NCBI GenBank assembly: GCA_964609215.1
Contig: CAZSQZ010000017.1
Span: 1 to 64,000, forward strand
From: JABDKJ01 sp964609215
Lineage (GTDB): Bacteria; Bacteroidota; Bacteroidia; Flavobacteriales_D; JABDKJ01
Length of the DNA stretch: 64,000 nt
Direction: 5' to 3'
Shown: positions 25,547 through 34,993 of the stretch, one piece after another
Numbering within the stretch: position 1 is the stretch's first letter
Layout of the letters: every line of letters starts with the position of its first letter
The notes under the pieces: generated by a model
Databases searched by the model: none
The model's input: only the letters and a program-made list of their open reading frames with translations
What the model was told of the DNA's origin: nothing
Program-made: the position numbers and the translations under genes

Positions 25547-26877
25547 GAGTTAAATGTAGCTAAATGTTTTGCATGCTTCACCACATCTCCAACACTAACC
25601 CCACTCACAAAATTTCCGGATACAACAAGATTTTCGTTTTTAGTCAATCCCTCAATTTTTGAAAGAAGTTCGGTATGTCCAATGTGAAATTGTGGAATGG
25701 CCTTTTCCCAATATGTGATTTCTCTATCCAATGGTGCACCATTTATTTTTAGTGTTTCTTCTAGAAATTTTTGAGCATTTTCAATTTGCTTGCTATCGTG
25801 GTTTTCCGCATTTTGTTCACCTATAAATGCAGTCAATGAGCTTTGTCCTTTTTGCGTTCTTCCTTCAAATACATTGGAATTGATGACTGCACCCAAAATG
25901 GCTTTACCTTCAATTTTCGGGATTAAAAAACCAAAACCTCTAGACATTTCCCCGATGTTGTGATTGTTATAGCTTAGATGAAGTAAACTCACTTTGGAAT
26001 AGGGGATTTTGTTCAATTCATCTTTCAATTCGTTATGCATGGTAAGCAGTTGGGCCAGAACATAGGAAGGCAAGCACGAAATGACTCTTTCCGTTTTAAA
26101 ACTATCTTCTGTGGTTTGAATATGCCAAAGTCCTTCCTTCTTTTCAATGGAGCGGATATCTTGATTGAATACAATTTCCTCCTTGATATGCCTTGCTAGC
26201 GCATTGGTCAAATCTGCTGTGCCATTTGCAAAAGAAACAGAGATGCGTTTGTTTTTCCCTTTGTTGGCTTTCCTATCGGCTGCGCTCGAGGCGCGCATTC
26301 CGGAAATGAGCGAACCGTATTTCTTTTCCATCTCAACGAATCGCTTTATTACAAAGGCAGCTTCCATTTTTTCAGGGTCTCCTGCATAAATTCCTGAGAG
26401 TACTGCATTTCCAATTTTATCATATACTTCAGACCCGAATCGTCTACGAATAAAATTAGCCACGCTTTCGTCCTTGCTGGATTTAGAAGAGACTTTCTGT
26501 TCTCGAAGAAGACGCATTTTTCCTTTCCAAGAAAGAATTGAAGAAGTAAAAATGCTAAACGGGCTTTGTTTTAGTCCTTTCAACCTTCCCTTTGAATAGA
26601 TGAAACGCATTTTGCTTTCTTCCTTTGGGAAAAGCATTTGATCCTTTAAGCCCAACGCTTCAACTATCTCTTGTATTTCTGGAGTCAAACTAAAAGAAAT
26701 AGCTGCTTTGTCAAATAGAGAATTTCCTTTTTTAAAACTCTCAATAACACCACCGGCACGATTACTTTTTTCTAAGATAAGAAAATCCTCACCTTTCTTT
26801 TTTAAGTAAAATGCTGTAGCTAAACCTGAAAGGCCAGCTCCTAGAATTATTGTTGGATATTTTTTTTTCTCGCTCAA
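25543..26877 (-). CDS. hemG: Protoporphyrinogen oxidase, oxygen- and FAD-dependent (HemY type)
   Basis: 444 residues. It oxidises protoporphyrinogen IX (or coproporphyrinogen III) using FAD and oxygen. The FAD motif GAGLSGLATAFYLKKKG starts at residue 13, and NRAGGVIES follows. The C-terminal VSGNFVSGVSVGDVVKHA closes the FAD site and is typical of the PPO/HemY group. With HemF and HemH all in the window, the protoporphyrin-dependent route is expected. The intergenic space before hemH contains small repeats at 26909-26965. Confidence 0.9.
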   Translation of the reverse strand: MSEKKKYPTIILGAGLSGLATAFYLKKKGEDFLILEKSNRAGGVIESFKKGNSLFDKAAISFSLTPEIQEIVEALGLKDQMLFPKEESKMRFIYSKGRLKGLKQSPFSIFTSSILSWKGKMRLLREQKVSSKSSKDESVANFIRRRFGSEVYDKIGNAVLSGIYAGDPEKMEAAFVIKRFVEMEKKYGSLISGMRASSAADRKANKGKNKRISVSFANGTADLTNALARHIKEEIVFNQDIRSIEKKEGLWHIQTTEDSFKTERVISCLPSYVLAQLLTMHNELKDELNKIPYSKVSLLHLSYNNHNIGEMSRGFGFLIPKIEGKAILGAVINSNVFEGRTQKGQSSLTAFIGEQNAENHDSKQIENAQKFLEETLKINGAPLDREITYWEKAIPQFHIGHTELLSKIEGLTKNENLVVSGNFVSGVSVGDVVKHAKHLATFNS

Positions 26878-26908
26878 TAAATTATCTAATTAGCCAATGA
26901 CCAACTCC

Positions 26909-26965
26909 CATCTCAACTTCGCTCGATGTGCGCTCGGCTCCGCTCGATGTAAGCTCGGCTTTGCT
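26909..26965. repeat. Cluster of short CGCTCGATGTG-type repeats
   Basis: Three short units of the pattern (T)CGCTCGATGT / GCTCGGCTnnGC follow one another. A single related copy is at 24507. They separate the PPO gene from hemH and may have inserted into the operon. Confidence 0.5.
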
Positions 26966-27003
26966 TTACTTTCCTTGATGTGTGTTCTTTCTAATAAACC
27001 AAA

Positions 27004-28026
27004 TCACCCTTCATTACACCATTTCGCTAAAGTATCTACCCACTCATCATCCGTATTCAGGCAAGGGATTAATTTAAAACTTTCTCCACCTGCTTCCAGG
27101 AATTCATGTTTAGCTTCCATTCCAATTTCTTCTATGGTTTCCAGGCAATCAGAAACAAATGCGGGACAAACCACCAGAAGCCGTTTTTTACCTTCCTGCG
27201 CAAAACGAATTATTTCAAAATCTGAATAGGGTTTTAACCAAGGATCTTTTCCCAATCTAGATTGAAAACTAACAGAATATTTTTCAGGATTGAGATTCAA
27301 TTGTTTGGCCACCGCTTTTGTGGTTTCGTGCACTTGATGTCTATAACATGTAGCATGCGCCTTATTGGGTATTTCACAGCAATTATCGCATTTCAAACAA
27401 TGTTCTCCGGTAGGATCAGACTTTTTTACATGTCTTTCAGGAATACCGTGATAGGAGAATAGAATATGATCGTAAGGTTCTTCTAAATGTTTTGCAATAT
27501 TTTTAGATAGTGCAGTTATGTAAGATTCATCTTTGTAAAAAGGAGGCAGCGTTTCCATTTTTAAGTGCGGATACTTTTTCTCCATTATCTCTGCTGCTTT
27601 TGCAACCACCGTTTCATAGGAAGACATTGCATAATGCGGATAAAGCGGAACCAAATGAATGGTTTCCAATTCAGTATTTCGCTGTACCAATTTATCAATA
27701 CCTGCTTCTATCGACATTTTACCGTAGCGCATTCCTAGCTCCAAATCTGATTCTAGCCTTGGGGCTAATTTTGCTTTTAATCGCTCGCTTAATACAATTA
27801 GAGGTGAGCCCTCATCCCACCAAATAGATTGATAAGCTGCTGCAGATTTCTTAGGTCGCGTAGGTAAAATGATGCATTCGATAAGAAACTTCCTTAATAG
27901 ATAAGGGACATCAATCACTCTTTCGTCCATTAAAAATTCCCTTAAATAAACTCTAATGTCCTTAGTTGATGGGCTCTCAGGAGAACCCAGATTTACTAGT
28001 AAAACTCCTCTTTTCTTCAAATTCAT
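27004..28026 (-). CDS. hemH: Ferrochelatase with an internal cysteine cluster
   Basis: 340 residues. It inserts Fe2+ into protoporphyrin IX. The start GVLLVNLGSPESP and the catalytic SYHGIPERH (His193) identify the family, and the Glu-rich end EEIGMEAKHEF is also typical. Cys210, 213, 216, 217 and 227 lie in one short segment just after the catalytic loop. Some bacterial ferrochelatases bind a 2Fe-2S cluster through cysteines in an internal segment, so this may do so. It lies 13 bases after the AraC gene. Confidence 0.93.
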   Translation of the reverse strand: MNLKKRGVLLVNLGSPESPSTKDIRVYLREFLMDERVIDVPYLLRKFLIECIILPTRPKKSAAAYQSIWWDEGSPLIVLSERLKAKLAPRLESDLELGMRYGKMSIEAGIDKLVQRNTELETIHLVPLYPHYAMSSYETVVAKAAEIMEKKYPHLKMETLPPFYKDESYITALSKNIAKHLEEPYDHILFSYHGIPERHVKKSDPTGEHCLKCDNCCEIPNKAHATCYRHQVHETTKAVAKQLNLNPEKYSVSFQSRLGKDPWLKPYSDFEIIRFAQEGKKRLLVVCPAFVSDCLETIEEIGMEAKHEFLEAGGESFKLIPCLNTDDEWVDTLAKWCNEG

Positions 28027-28039
28027 ACCAACATAACAA

Positions 28040-28933
28040 TTAAGACATCAAATGTTTTTTAGGTGTAATGCCATATTTCTTTTTAAAGGCACTGATATAA
28101 TGACTTGGATTTGTATATCCCAATGCATAAGCCACATCTTTTACCTTATAAGTGCCTGAATCCAACATTTTTAAAGATTGACTTAATTTGTAATCATTAA
28201 GATATGAGGTAACGGTTTGCCCATAAATATTTTTGAAACCAACTTTTAATTGATATTCATTCAAACCAATCTCATCTGCTAATTCCTTCATGGTAGGTGG
28301 ATTTGACATCCTTTCAATAATGATGCTTTTAGACCTGATAATCTTGTCTACATTACTTTGATCTCTGAGAAAAGGACAATTATCAGCAAAGCCTTTTTCG
28401 CTCTTTTTAAAATATAGGCTTAAGAGTTCTAAAGCCTTGCCTTTCATGTAAAGATTATTGGAAATGCTATCCACCCTTTGGTCAAAAATTTGGCTTAAAC
28501 ACAACGATAGCATGGCATTCATTTCGTTCTGCTCATAGAATTTGTTCTGAATGTTTTCACCGCTTAGGAATGGGAAATCATCCGTGTCATGAACAAAAAG
28601 TTTGTGTAATCTCTTGGGAGAGATAAGCATGAAAATCATTTTCGCACCTGGCTTTATGTCTATTTTATGAGCTAAGTCCATTGAAGGGTTGTAGAGTAAC
28701 ATGCTTTCATTATTCTTTAAGTCTCTTGAATAATGCGGCCCAAAATTAAATTTTGCCCAAGATTCAAAACAGAAAAAAAATTGAATTACACCCTTTGGAA
28801 CCGTCTGAATAATAACCCCATCCTCATTCGATAAATTACTGATTTTGAAGAGATGAAAGCTCTCTTCAAGCTCGTATTTTATCGAGCTCATTTCAGAGGT
28901 ATTTTTTTTATTTTCAATAAAAGAAAAATCCAT
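28040..28933 (-). CDS. AraC-family transcriptional regulator next to haem genes
   Basis: 297 residues. The C-terminal double helix-turn-helix is clear: MKELADEIGLNEYQLKVGF then VAYALGYTNPSHYISAFKKKYGITPKK. The N-terminal 190 residues form a sensing domain that I cannot assign. It is divergent from hemA across about 190 bases and is followed by hemH on its own strand. Control of the haem cluster is inferred from this position. Confidence 0.88.
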   Translation of the reverse strand: MDFSFIENKKNTSEMSSIKYELEESFHLFKISNLSNEDGVIIQTVPKGVIQFFFCFESWAKFNFGPHYSRDLKNNESMLLYNPSMDLAHKIDIKPGAKMIFMLISPKRLHKLFVHDTDDFPFLSGENIQNKFYEQNEMNAMLSLCLSQIFDQRVDSISNNLYMKGKALELLSLYFKKSEKGFADNCPFLRDQSNVDKIIRSKSIIIERMSNPPTMKELADEIGLNEYQLKVGFKNIYGQTVTSYLNDYKLSQSLKMLDSGTYKVKDVAYALGYTNPSHYISAFKKKYGITPKKHLMS

Positions 28934-29101
28934 TTATTTAAAACCTATAATAGTGTTGTTCTGTTCTAAAATTTATTGAAACACCCATAAATCAAGGCGA
29001 AAATCCGTTTTTTCTTCTTTAGAACCATTCTAAATTAACCTATTTTACACTTTCTTATTATTTCAACATCATATAGAGGTATTTTTTTCTGTCCTAGCTT
29101 A

Positions 29102-29109
29102 TACATTTG
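29102..29109 (+). promoter_or_regulatory. Predicted -7 box of the hemA operon
   Basis: TACATTTG matches TAnnTTTG exactly and ends 15 bases before the hemA ATG. No good -33 TTTG lies at the usual distance, which would suit an activator-dependent promoter. Confidence 0.5.
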
Positions 29110-29124
29110 TCGAGCATTTAGGGT

Positions 29125-30363
29125 ATGACGAAAGAGGGTTTAGGTTACTTATTCATTAAGAAAGATTATTCAGTTTTTGGAATCAGTCACAAGGAGTTGG
29201 CTATTGATGATCGCCAAGTCTACGCTCTTTCAATTGATCAACAGAAAAGTTTACTTCAAGAAGCACAGAAGGAAGGATGTCCTTTTGTAATGATCCTTTC
29301 TACATGTAACAGAACAGAATTTTTTATTGAAGGAGATTTCATTGATCCCTTTAAGAAGATTTTAAGTAATCGAAATAAAGATTGGAATGAAATTTCCCAT
29401 TTGGTTTATACGTTCTCTGGAAAGGAAGCAATAGATCATACTTTTTCAGTTGCAGCAGGCCTAGAATCGCAAATACCAGGTGATTTCGAGATTATTGGTC
29501 AGATGCGAAAAGCGTTTAATCGTTCAAAGTCTATTTTTCAAAGTTCTGCTTTTTTCGAACGATTGATTAATACAGTCACACATGTGAGTAAACGTGTGAA
29601 GAATGAGACGGGATTCAGTTCTGGAGTTACTTCGACCGCATATGCTGCAGTGAAGTGTATTCGCGAAAACTATCCCAATATTAAGGATGAAAAAGTACTT
29701 ATTTACGGAACAGGAAAGATTGGAGCAAATGTTTGTGAAAATCTGGTTAAACATGTTCCCAAGGAGAATATTCGAATAATAAATAGAAGTATTGAGAAAG
29801 CGGAAGTTCTTTCAGAAAGATACGGTTTGAAATGTTTGAGTGAAGAACATTTAGAAGAATCATTGAACCTCTCAGATGTAATAGTTGTAGCTACTGGTGC
29901 TTCTCAACCGACCGTTAGAGAAGAGATGATAAAAAATAAAGGAAGTAAATTCTTGATTGATTTGTCTCTGCCGAGGAATGTAGATATATCGCTGTATAAC
30001 AGCGAGTGGGTTTTAGACGTGGATGAATTATCCAGAAAAAATAATGAAACTGTTCAACATAGATTATTAGAAGTGCCCAAGGTAGAAGCTATTGTTCAGG
30101 AGAATAAAATGAAATTTTTCGAATGGATGGATAATAGGAAATATGCTCCTACCATGAGTGCAATTCAGCAGAAACTCAACAAGGTAAAAAGCAAAGAACT
30201 TCAAAAAACCCCATTTGGAAAAGAGCAATTTAATAAGGAAGAGGTTGAAGAATTGACCAATACCATTATCAAAAAAATTGCTGGCTCTTTTTATGGAAAG
30301 ATTCAAAACATGAACTCATCAGAGTTGGACTTAGTGCATCAATTATTTGATGACCAAAAGTAA
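29125..30363 (+). CDS. hemA: Glutamyl-tRNA reductase
   Basis: 412 residues. It reduces glutamyl-tRNA to glutamate-1-semialdehyde, the first committed step of C5 haem synthesis. The catalytic Cys61 lies in LSTCNRTEFF. AAGLESQIPGDFEIIGQ is the usual substrate-binding segment (Asp here replaces the common Glu at one position). The NADPH domain contains VLIYGTGKIG, and a dimerisation helix ends the protein. It leads the gene string hemACDEFB and overlaps hemC by one base. Confidence 0.97.
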   Translation: MTKEGLGYLFIKKDYSVFGISHKELAIDDRQVYALSIDQQKSLLQEAQKEGCPFVMILSTCNRTEFFIEGDFIDPFKKILSNRNKDWNEISHLVYTFSGKEAIDHTFSVAAGLESQIPGDFEIIGQMRKAFNRSKSIFQSSAFFERLINTVTHVSKRVKNETGFSSGVTSTAYAAVKCIRENYPNIKDEKVLIYGTGKIGANVCENLVKHVPKENIRIINRSIEKAEVLSERYGLKCLSEEHLEESLNLSDVIVVATGASQPTVREEMIKNKGSKFLIDLSLPRNVDISLYNSEWVLDVDELSRKNNETVQHRLLEVPKVEAIVQENKMKFFEWMDNRKYAPTMSAIQQKLNKVKSKELQKTPFGKEQFNKEEVEELTNTIIKKIAGSFYGKIQNMNSSELDLVHQLFDDQK

Positions 30364-31274
30364 TGGCAAATTTCGTTCGGATAGGGACTAGGGATAGTGA
30401 ATTAGCTCTTTGGCAAGCCAATACGGTTAAAAGCCAGTTAGAAAGCAAAGGGCAAACTTGTGAATTGGTCTTTATTAAAAGTGGCGGAGACATGGACCAG
30501 CAAAGCACTTTTCAAAACATGGGTTCTGTTGGAATTTTTACCAAAGCGCTTGACCAGGCCTTACTAAGAAATGAAATTGATATTGCCGTTCATTCTTTAA
30601 AAGACGCTCCTACTGTTCCTGAAAATGGACTGTGTTTGGCGGCCGTTTTGAAAAGAGAAAATCCCTATGATCTCTTAATTAGAAATGGAGACAAATCCCT
30701 TGAGCAGAATGATTTTTTATTAGGAACAGGAAGTATTCGCAGGCAAGCACAATGGAGAAATAGATTCCCCAACCACGAGATAAAAGGTATCCGGGGAAAT
30801 GTAGGTACACGTCTAAGAAAGTTAGAGGAAGAGAACTTTGACGGAATTATTTTGGCCAATGCCGGATTAATACGTTTAGGAAGTGTCCCTGATAATTCGG
30901 AAGTTTTAGATTGGATGATTCCAGCTCCAGCTCAAGGAATCATAGGAATATACTGTAGGTCCGAAGATGCATTGCTTAGAAAGAGTCTTGATTTAATTAA
31001 CCATGAAGAAAGCATGCTTTCTGCAATTGCAGAACGATCATTATTGAATGAATTAGAAGGAGGGTGTTCAGCTCCTATTGGGGCCTTGGCAATTGTAAAT
31101 GATCAGAAATTAGCGTTAAAAGCTTGCTTATTATCAGAAGATGGGAAGTATCGTATCGATGCTGTGAAGAAAGGAGATAAGGAGAATGCTGAAAATATCG
31201 GTAGAGAATTAGCTCGAGAAATGCTTGCAGGAGGTGGAAATGAAATCATAATGGAATTGCGGCATGCTCAATAA
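30363..31274 (+). CDS. hemC: Hydroxymethylbilane synthase (porphobilinogen deaminase)
   Basis: 303 residues. It links four porphobilinogens on a dipyrromethane cofactor. RIGTRDSELALWQA at the start, HSLKDAPT, the RRQAQW segment and the cofactor-binding Cys in LEGGCSAPIGA are all visible. It overlaps hemA by one base and hemD by eleven. Confidence 0.97.
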   Translation: MANFVRIGTRDSELALWQANTVKSQLESKGQTCELVFIKSGGDMDQQSTFQNMGSVGIFTKALDQALLRNEIDIAVHSLKDAPTVPENGLCLAAVLKRENPYDLLIRNGDKSLEQNDFLLGTGSIRRQAQWRNRFPNHEIKGIRGNVGTRLRKLEEENFDGIILANAGLIRLGSVPDNSEVLDWMIPAPAQGIIGIYCRSEDALLRKSLDLINHEESMLSAIAERSLLNELEGGCSAPIGALAIVNDQKLALKACLLSEDGKYRIDAVKKGDKENAENIGRELAREMLAGGGNEIIMELRHAQ

Positions 31275-31944
31275 ACTGAAAATACTATGCTTGAAATCTC
31301 CGTCCAGATCATTATTGGATGATGGAAAAGATTTTGGTATGCAAATTGACTTTTGTGAAGTCATTCATATAGAGCCCTGTCTCGATGGTCAACGCATTTT
31401 GGATAGAATGTGTTCAAAAGATGTATTTGTTTTTACCTCTTATAATGCAGTGCAATTACTTAGACCTTATTTCAAAAAGGAGAATAGAGCAGTTTACTGT
31501 GTAGGTGAAAAAGGAGCTAATGCGTTGAAAACATATTTTGATGATGTTAAAGTATCTTCAAATGTTAAAGCCTTGGCAGAAATGATCATTACTGATAAGG
31601 TTCAATCCCTAGTCCATTTTAAAGGTAATTTGAGCTTGAGTACTTTAAGAAACGCGCTCAACGAGAATGAAATTCCTTTGGAGGAGGAATTGATATACAA
31701 TACTGTTGAAACTCATCCTGTTGTTGATAATCTCAATTACTATGATGCTTTATTATTTTTCTCTCCTAGCGGTGTAAGAAGCTTTACAAAGAACAATAGG
31801 TTTCCTAATACAATTATAGGAGCGATAGGAGAAACCACCAGGAAAGCCATTGATTTGAATGATGTGCTTGTCCCTAAAAATTCGGATACATATGACTTAC
31901 TCAAAGGAATTAGAACAAAATACGAAAGTCTTGCCCAACTATAA
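31264..31944 (+). CDS. hemD: Uroporphyrinogen-III synthase
   Basis: 226 residues. The family is poorly conserved, but the two-domain pattern is visible: FVFTSYNAVQLL in the first half and LLFFSPSGVRSF in the second, then IGAIGETTRKA. Its place between hemC and hemE supports the call strongly. It cyclises hydroxymethylbilane with inversion of ring D. Confidence 0.9.
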   Translation: MLNKLKILCLKSPSRSLLDDGKDFGMQIDFCEVIHIEPCLDGQRILDRMCSKDVFVFTSYNAVQLLRPYFKKENRAVYCVGEKGANALKTYFDDVKVSSNVKALAEMIITDKVQSLVHFKGNLSLSTLRNALNENEIPLEEELIYNTVETHPVVDNLNYYDALLFFSPSGVRSFTKNNRFPNTIIGAIGETTRKAIDLNDVLVPKNSDTYDLLKGIRTKYESLAQL

Positions 31945-32959
31945 AAACGATATTTTTCTCAGGGCTTTGCGAGGAGAAGAACTTTCCCGCCCTCCTGTTT
32001 GGATGATGAGACAAGCAGGAAGGTATTTGCCAGATTTCATGAAATTGAAGGCCAAATACTCTTTTTTTGAACGAGCTGAAACTCCTGAATTGGCAACTGA
32101 AATTACGGTTATGCCTGTTCATCAGGTAGGTGTGGATGCAGCGATTTTGTTTTCGGATATCTTGGTCATCCCGAAAGCCATGGGATGTCCTGTGGACATC
32201 ATCACAGGCCAGGGGCCTGTGCTATCCGAACCCGTTCGGACCATGGCAGATGTAGATAAACTTATAGATCCAGATGTTGAAGAACACCTTATGCATGTCT
32301 TTGAATCTATAACATTGACCAAAGAAGCGCTCAATAATGAAGTTCCATTGATAGGTTTTGCAGGATCACCCTGGACCATCTTATGTTACATGGTACAAGG
32401 AGGCGGTTCCAAGAACTTTGACAAGGCAAAACAATTTTGCTATGAACAGCCGGAAGCAGCGCATAAATTATTGAGCAAAATAAGCAAAGTAACCATTGCC
32501 TACCTCAATAAGAAAATTGAAAGAGGGGTGGATGCAGTGCAGCTTTTTGATTCTTGGGGCGGATTGCTTTCACCCAAAGATTACAATGAGTTTTCATTAC
32601 CTTACATGAAAGAAATTGTTGAGGGATTATCTGAAATTCCAGTAATTTTGTTTGCAAAAGGAGCGCATTATGCCTTGAAAGGTTTAGCTCAAACAGGAGC
32701 TACAGCTCTTGGTTTGGACTGGTGCACAACACCTGATTATGCCCGTTCATTGGTGGGGAATGATATAGTGCTACAAGGAAACTTCGACCCATCAAGATTA
32801 TTGAGTCCTATTCCCATTATTGAAAAGCAAACTAAGGAAATGATTGAAGCATTTGGAACTAGGAATTACATTGCCAATTTGGGGCATGGTATTCTTCCAA
32901 ATATTCCCGTTGACCATGCAAAGGCATTTGTTCAAACGGTAAAGAGTTATTCAAAATGA
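31892..32959 (+). CDS. hemE: Uroporphyrinogen decarboxylase
   Basis: 355 residues from the ATG at 31892. The frame opens at 31859, and a TTG at 31931, ten bases before the hemD stop, would give a length closer to the family norm of about 342. The start is therefore uncertain, and the chosen one overlaps hemD by 53 bases. The active-site motif PPVWMMRQAGRYLP and GFAGSPWTILCYMVQG are intact. It removes four acetate carboxyls to give coproporphyrinogen III. It overlaps hemF by four bases. Confidence 0.94.
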   Translation: MTYSKELEQNTKVLPNYKNDIFLRALRGEELSRPPVWMMRQAGRYLPDFMKLKAKYSFFERAETPELATEITVMPVHQVGVDAAILFSDILVIPKAMGCPVDIITGQGPVLSEPVRTMADVDKLIDPDVEEHLMHVFESITLTKEALNNEVPLIGFAGSPWTILCYMVQGGGSKNFDKAKQFCYEQPEAAHKLLSKISKVTIAYLNKKIERGVDAVQLFDSWGGLLSPKDYNEFSLPYMKEIVEGLSEIPVILFAKGAHYALKGLAQTGATALGLDWCTTPDYARSLVGNDIVLQGNFDPSRLLSPIPIIEKQTKEMIEAFGTRNYIANLGHGILPNIPVDHAKAFVQTVKSYSK

Positions 32960-33879
32960 GCATAAAAGAGCGTTTCCAAGATTACATTCACGACCTTCAA
33001 AATCAGATTTGTGAAGGAATAGAAACAATGGATGGCTCTGGAAAATTTCAGGAAGATATTTGGGAACGAGAAGGAGGAGGAGGAGGAAAGACCAGAGTCA
33101 TTTCTAATGGTAGAATAGTTGAAAAGGGAGGAGTCAATACTTCAGTAGTTCATGGGAAACTAAGTCCAATGGCTCAGAAACAACTTAAGGTTGAAGATGA
33201 AGACTTCTTTGCTTGTGGTGTTTCATTAGTTATACATCCGGAAAGCCCCATGATACCCACCATACACATGAACGTTCGTTATTTTGAACTTTATGATTTA
33301 GATGGAAAACAAGTAAACGGATGGTTTGGTGGGGGAATAGATTTAACACCTTATTATTTATGGGAAGAAGATGCCCAATTTTTTCATAATACGTTGAAAA
33401 AAGCTTGTGATAAACATCATTCTAATTTTTATCCAAAGTTTAAAAAGCAATGCGATGAATATTTCTATAATTCTCACCGAGGTGAAATGCGTGGAGTTGG
33501 AGGAATATTCTTTGACTATTTAAAGGAAAGCGAATCCAACAGTTTTTCAGATAGATTGAACTTTACCAAGGAAATAGGCGACTCTTTTCTGCCCATCTAT
33601 TCAGAAATAATAAAAAGAAGAAAAGACCTAAATTGGAATGAGGAACAACGCTATTGGCAAGAGATAAGAAGAGGAAGATATGTTGAGTTTAATTTGTTGC
33701 ATGACCGCGGAACGCACTTTGGAATTAAGACCAATGGTCGCACGGAATCTATATTAATGAGTCTTCCGCCACGGGTAAGATGGGACTATGATTTTCAAAC
33801 TAAGAAAGGTTCTCCTGAGGCGCATTTAATTGAAAATTTACAAGCCAAGGATTGGGCACAAAGCAAAATTGAGATATGA
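32956..33879 (+). CDS. hemF: Oxygen-dependent coproporphyrinogen III oxidase
   Basis: 307 residues. The hallmark segments are GGGGKTRVI near residue 45, HMNVRYFEL with the catalytic-site His, and WFGGGIDLTPYY, followed by GRYVEFNLLHDRGTHFGI. The enzyme needs molecular oxygen, so the cluster is built for aerobic haem synthesis; no hemN lies in the window. It overlaps hemE and hemB by four bases each. Confidence 0.97.
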   Translation: MSIKERFQDYIHDLQNQICEGIETMDGSGKFQEDIWEREGGGGGKTRVISNGRIVEKGGVNTSVVHGKLSPMAQKQLKVEDEDFFACGVSLVIHPESPMIPTIHMNVRYFELYDLDGKQVNGWFGGGIDLTPYYLWEEDAQFFHNTLKKACDKHHSNFYPKFKKQCDEYFYNSHRGEMRGVGGIFFDYLKESESNSFSDRLNFTKEIGDSFLPIYSEIIKRRKDLNWNEEQRYWQEIRRGRYVEFNLLHDRGTHFGIKTNGRTESILMSLPPRVRWDYDFQTKKGSPEAHLIENLQAKDWAQSKIEI

Positions 33880-34874
33880 GTTCATTTCCGTATTTACGCA
33901 ATAGAAGATTAAGAGCGAGTAGGAATATTCGTGCTTTAGTAGAAGAAACGCAATTGACTATCAATGATTTTTTGTGTCCCATTTTTTTGATAGAAGGTTC
34001 AAAAGAAAAACAAGAGATTTCTTCCATGCCAAATTATTATCGTTACAGCTTGGACAAAGCTTTAGATGAAATAAAATCTTTACAGGATATGGGAGTAAAG
34101 GCATTGATGCCTTTTGCAAAAGCGCCTGATGAACTTAAAGACAATAAGGGGACAGAAGCTTTAAATGAAGATGGACTTATGCAAAAGTTCATTCGAGGAG
34201 CGAAGAAGGAATGTCCTGAAATGTTGATTTTTTCAGATGTTGCCTTAGATCCATATTCCAGTTTTGGTCATGATGGAATAGTAAAAGATGGCAAGATCAT
34301 TAATGATGAGACCTGTGATATTTTAGCTGAAATGGCGGTTTCTCATGCGAAGGCTGGAGCTGATTTTGTAGCACCCAGTGATATGATGGATGGTAGAGTA
34401 GGGGCCATTCGAGAAGAGTTGGATCACAATGGATTTGAAGATACGGGTATTATGGCCTATAGTGCAAAATATGCTTCTTGTTTTTATGGCCCATTCAGAG
34501 ATGCATTAGACTCTGCACCAGTTGATGAAAAAGACGTGCCTAAAGACAAAAAGACCTATCAAATGAACTCTGCTAATTCTATTGAGGCATTGAGAGAAAT
34601 AGAAATGGATATTGATGAAGGTGCGGATATTGTAATGGTCAAACCTGCATTGGCCTATCTGGATATTATCTACCAGGCAAAACAAGATTTCAATACACCT
34701 GTTTCGGCTTATCAGGTTTCAGGTGAATATGCTATGATAAAAGCTTCAGCGGAAAAAGGTTGGTTAGACCATGATGTTGCGGTAATGGAATCCTTAACTG
34801 CAATAAAAAGGGCAGGGGCGAGCATGATTGCTTCATACTTTATTAGGGATTTTGTGAGAATTACTAAAGACTAA
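33876..34874 (+). CDS. hemB: Delta-aminolevulinic acid dehydratase (porphobilinogen synthase)
   Basis: 332 residues. It condenses two ALA into porphobilinogen. The two Schiff-base lysines lie in YSAKYASCFYGPFRDA and DIVMVKPALAYLD. The metal segment reads DVALDPYSSFGHDG, with Asp in place of the Zn-binding Cys triad, so this is the Mg/K-dependent, Asp-rich type known from plants and Pseudomonas. It is the last gene of the overlapping hem string; hemL follows after one inserted gene. Confidence 0.97.
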   Translation: MSSFPYLRNRRLRASRNIRALVEETQLTINDFLCPIFLIEGSKEKQEISSMPNYYRYSLDKALDEIKSLQDMGVKALMPFAKAPDELKDNKGTEALNEDGLMQKFIRGAKKECPEMLIFSDVALDPYSSFGHDGIVKDGKIINDETCDILAEMAVSHAKAGADFVAPSDMMDGRVGAIREELDHNGFEDTGIMAYSAKYASCFYGPFRDALDSAPVDEKDVPKDKKTYQMNSANSIEALREIEMDIDEGADIVMVKPALAYLDIIYQAKQDFNTPVSAYQVSGEYAMIKASAEKGWLDHDVAVMESLTAIKRAGASMIASYFIRDFVRITKD

Positions 34875-34925
34875 ATTATTTCATAGGTTTATGGAAAAAA
34901 TATTCTTCCAAATTGAAATCTTGAA

Positions 34926-34940
34926 ATCACATATTGTGAT
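34926..34940. promoter_or_regulatory. Short palindrome upstream of the ORF6N gene
   Basis: ATCACA-TAT-TGTGAT is a perfect 6-3-6 inverted repeat 54 bases before the ORF6N start. It could be an operator for that DNA-binding protein, but there is only one copy. Confidence 0.3.
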
Positions 34941-34993
34941 GTCAAGTTAAAAACTATTGAGAATTAAAAGTTCGCGTTTAAATTAGATATATT

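Noticed and set aside
29524..29754. Minus-strand frame inside hemA
   Set aside because: It is opposite the well-supported hemA gene, and its peptide has no domain or signal.
34926..34940. CRP/FNR binding site
   Set aside because: The half-sites are in the reverse arrangement (TCACA then TGTGA) with too short a spacer, so the usual CRP site is not matched. It is kept only as an unassigned palindrome.
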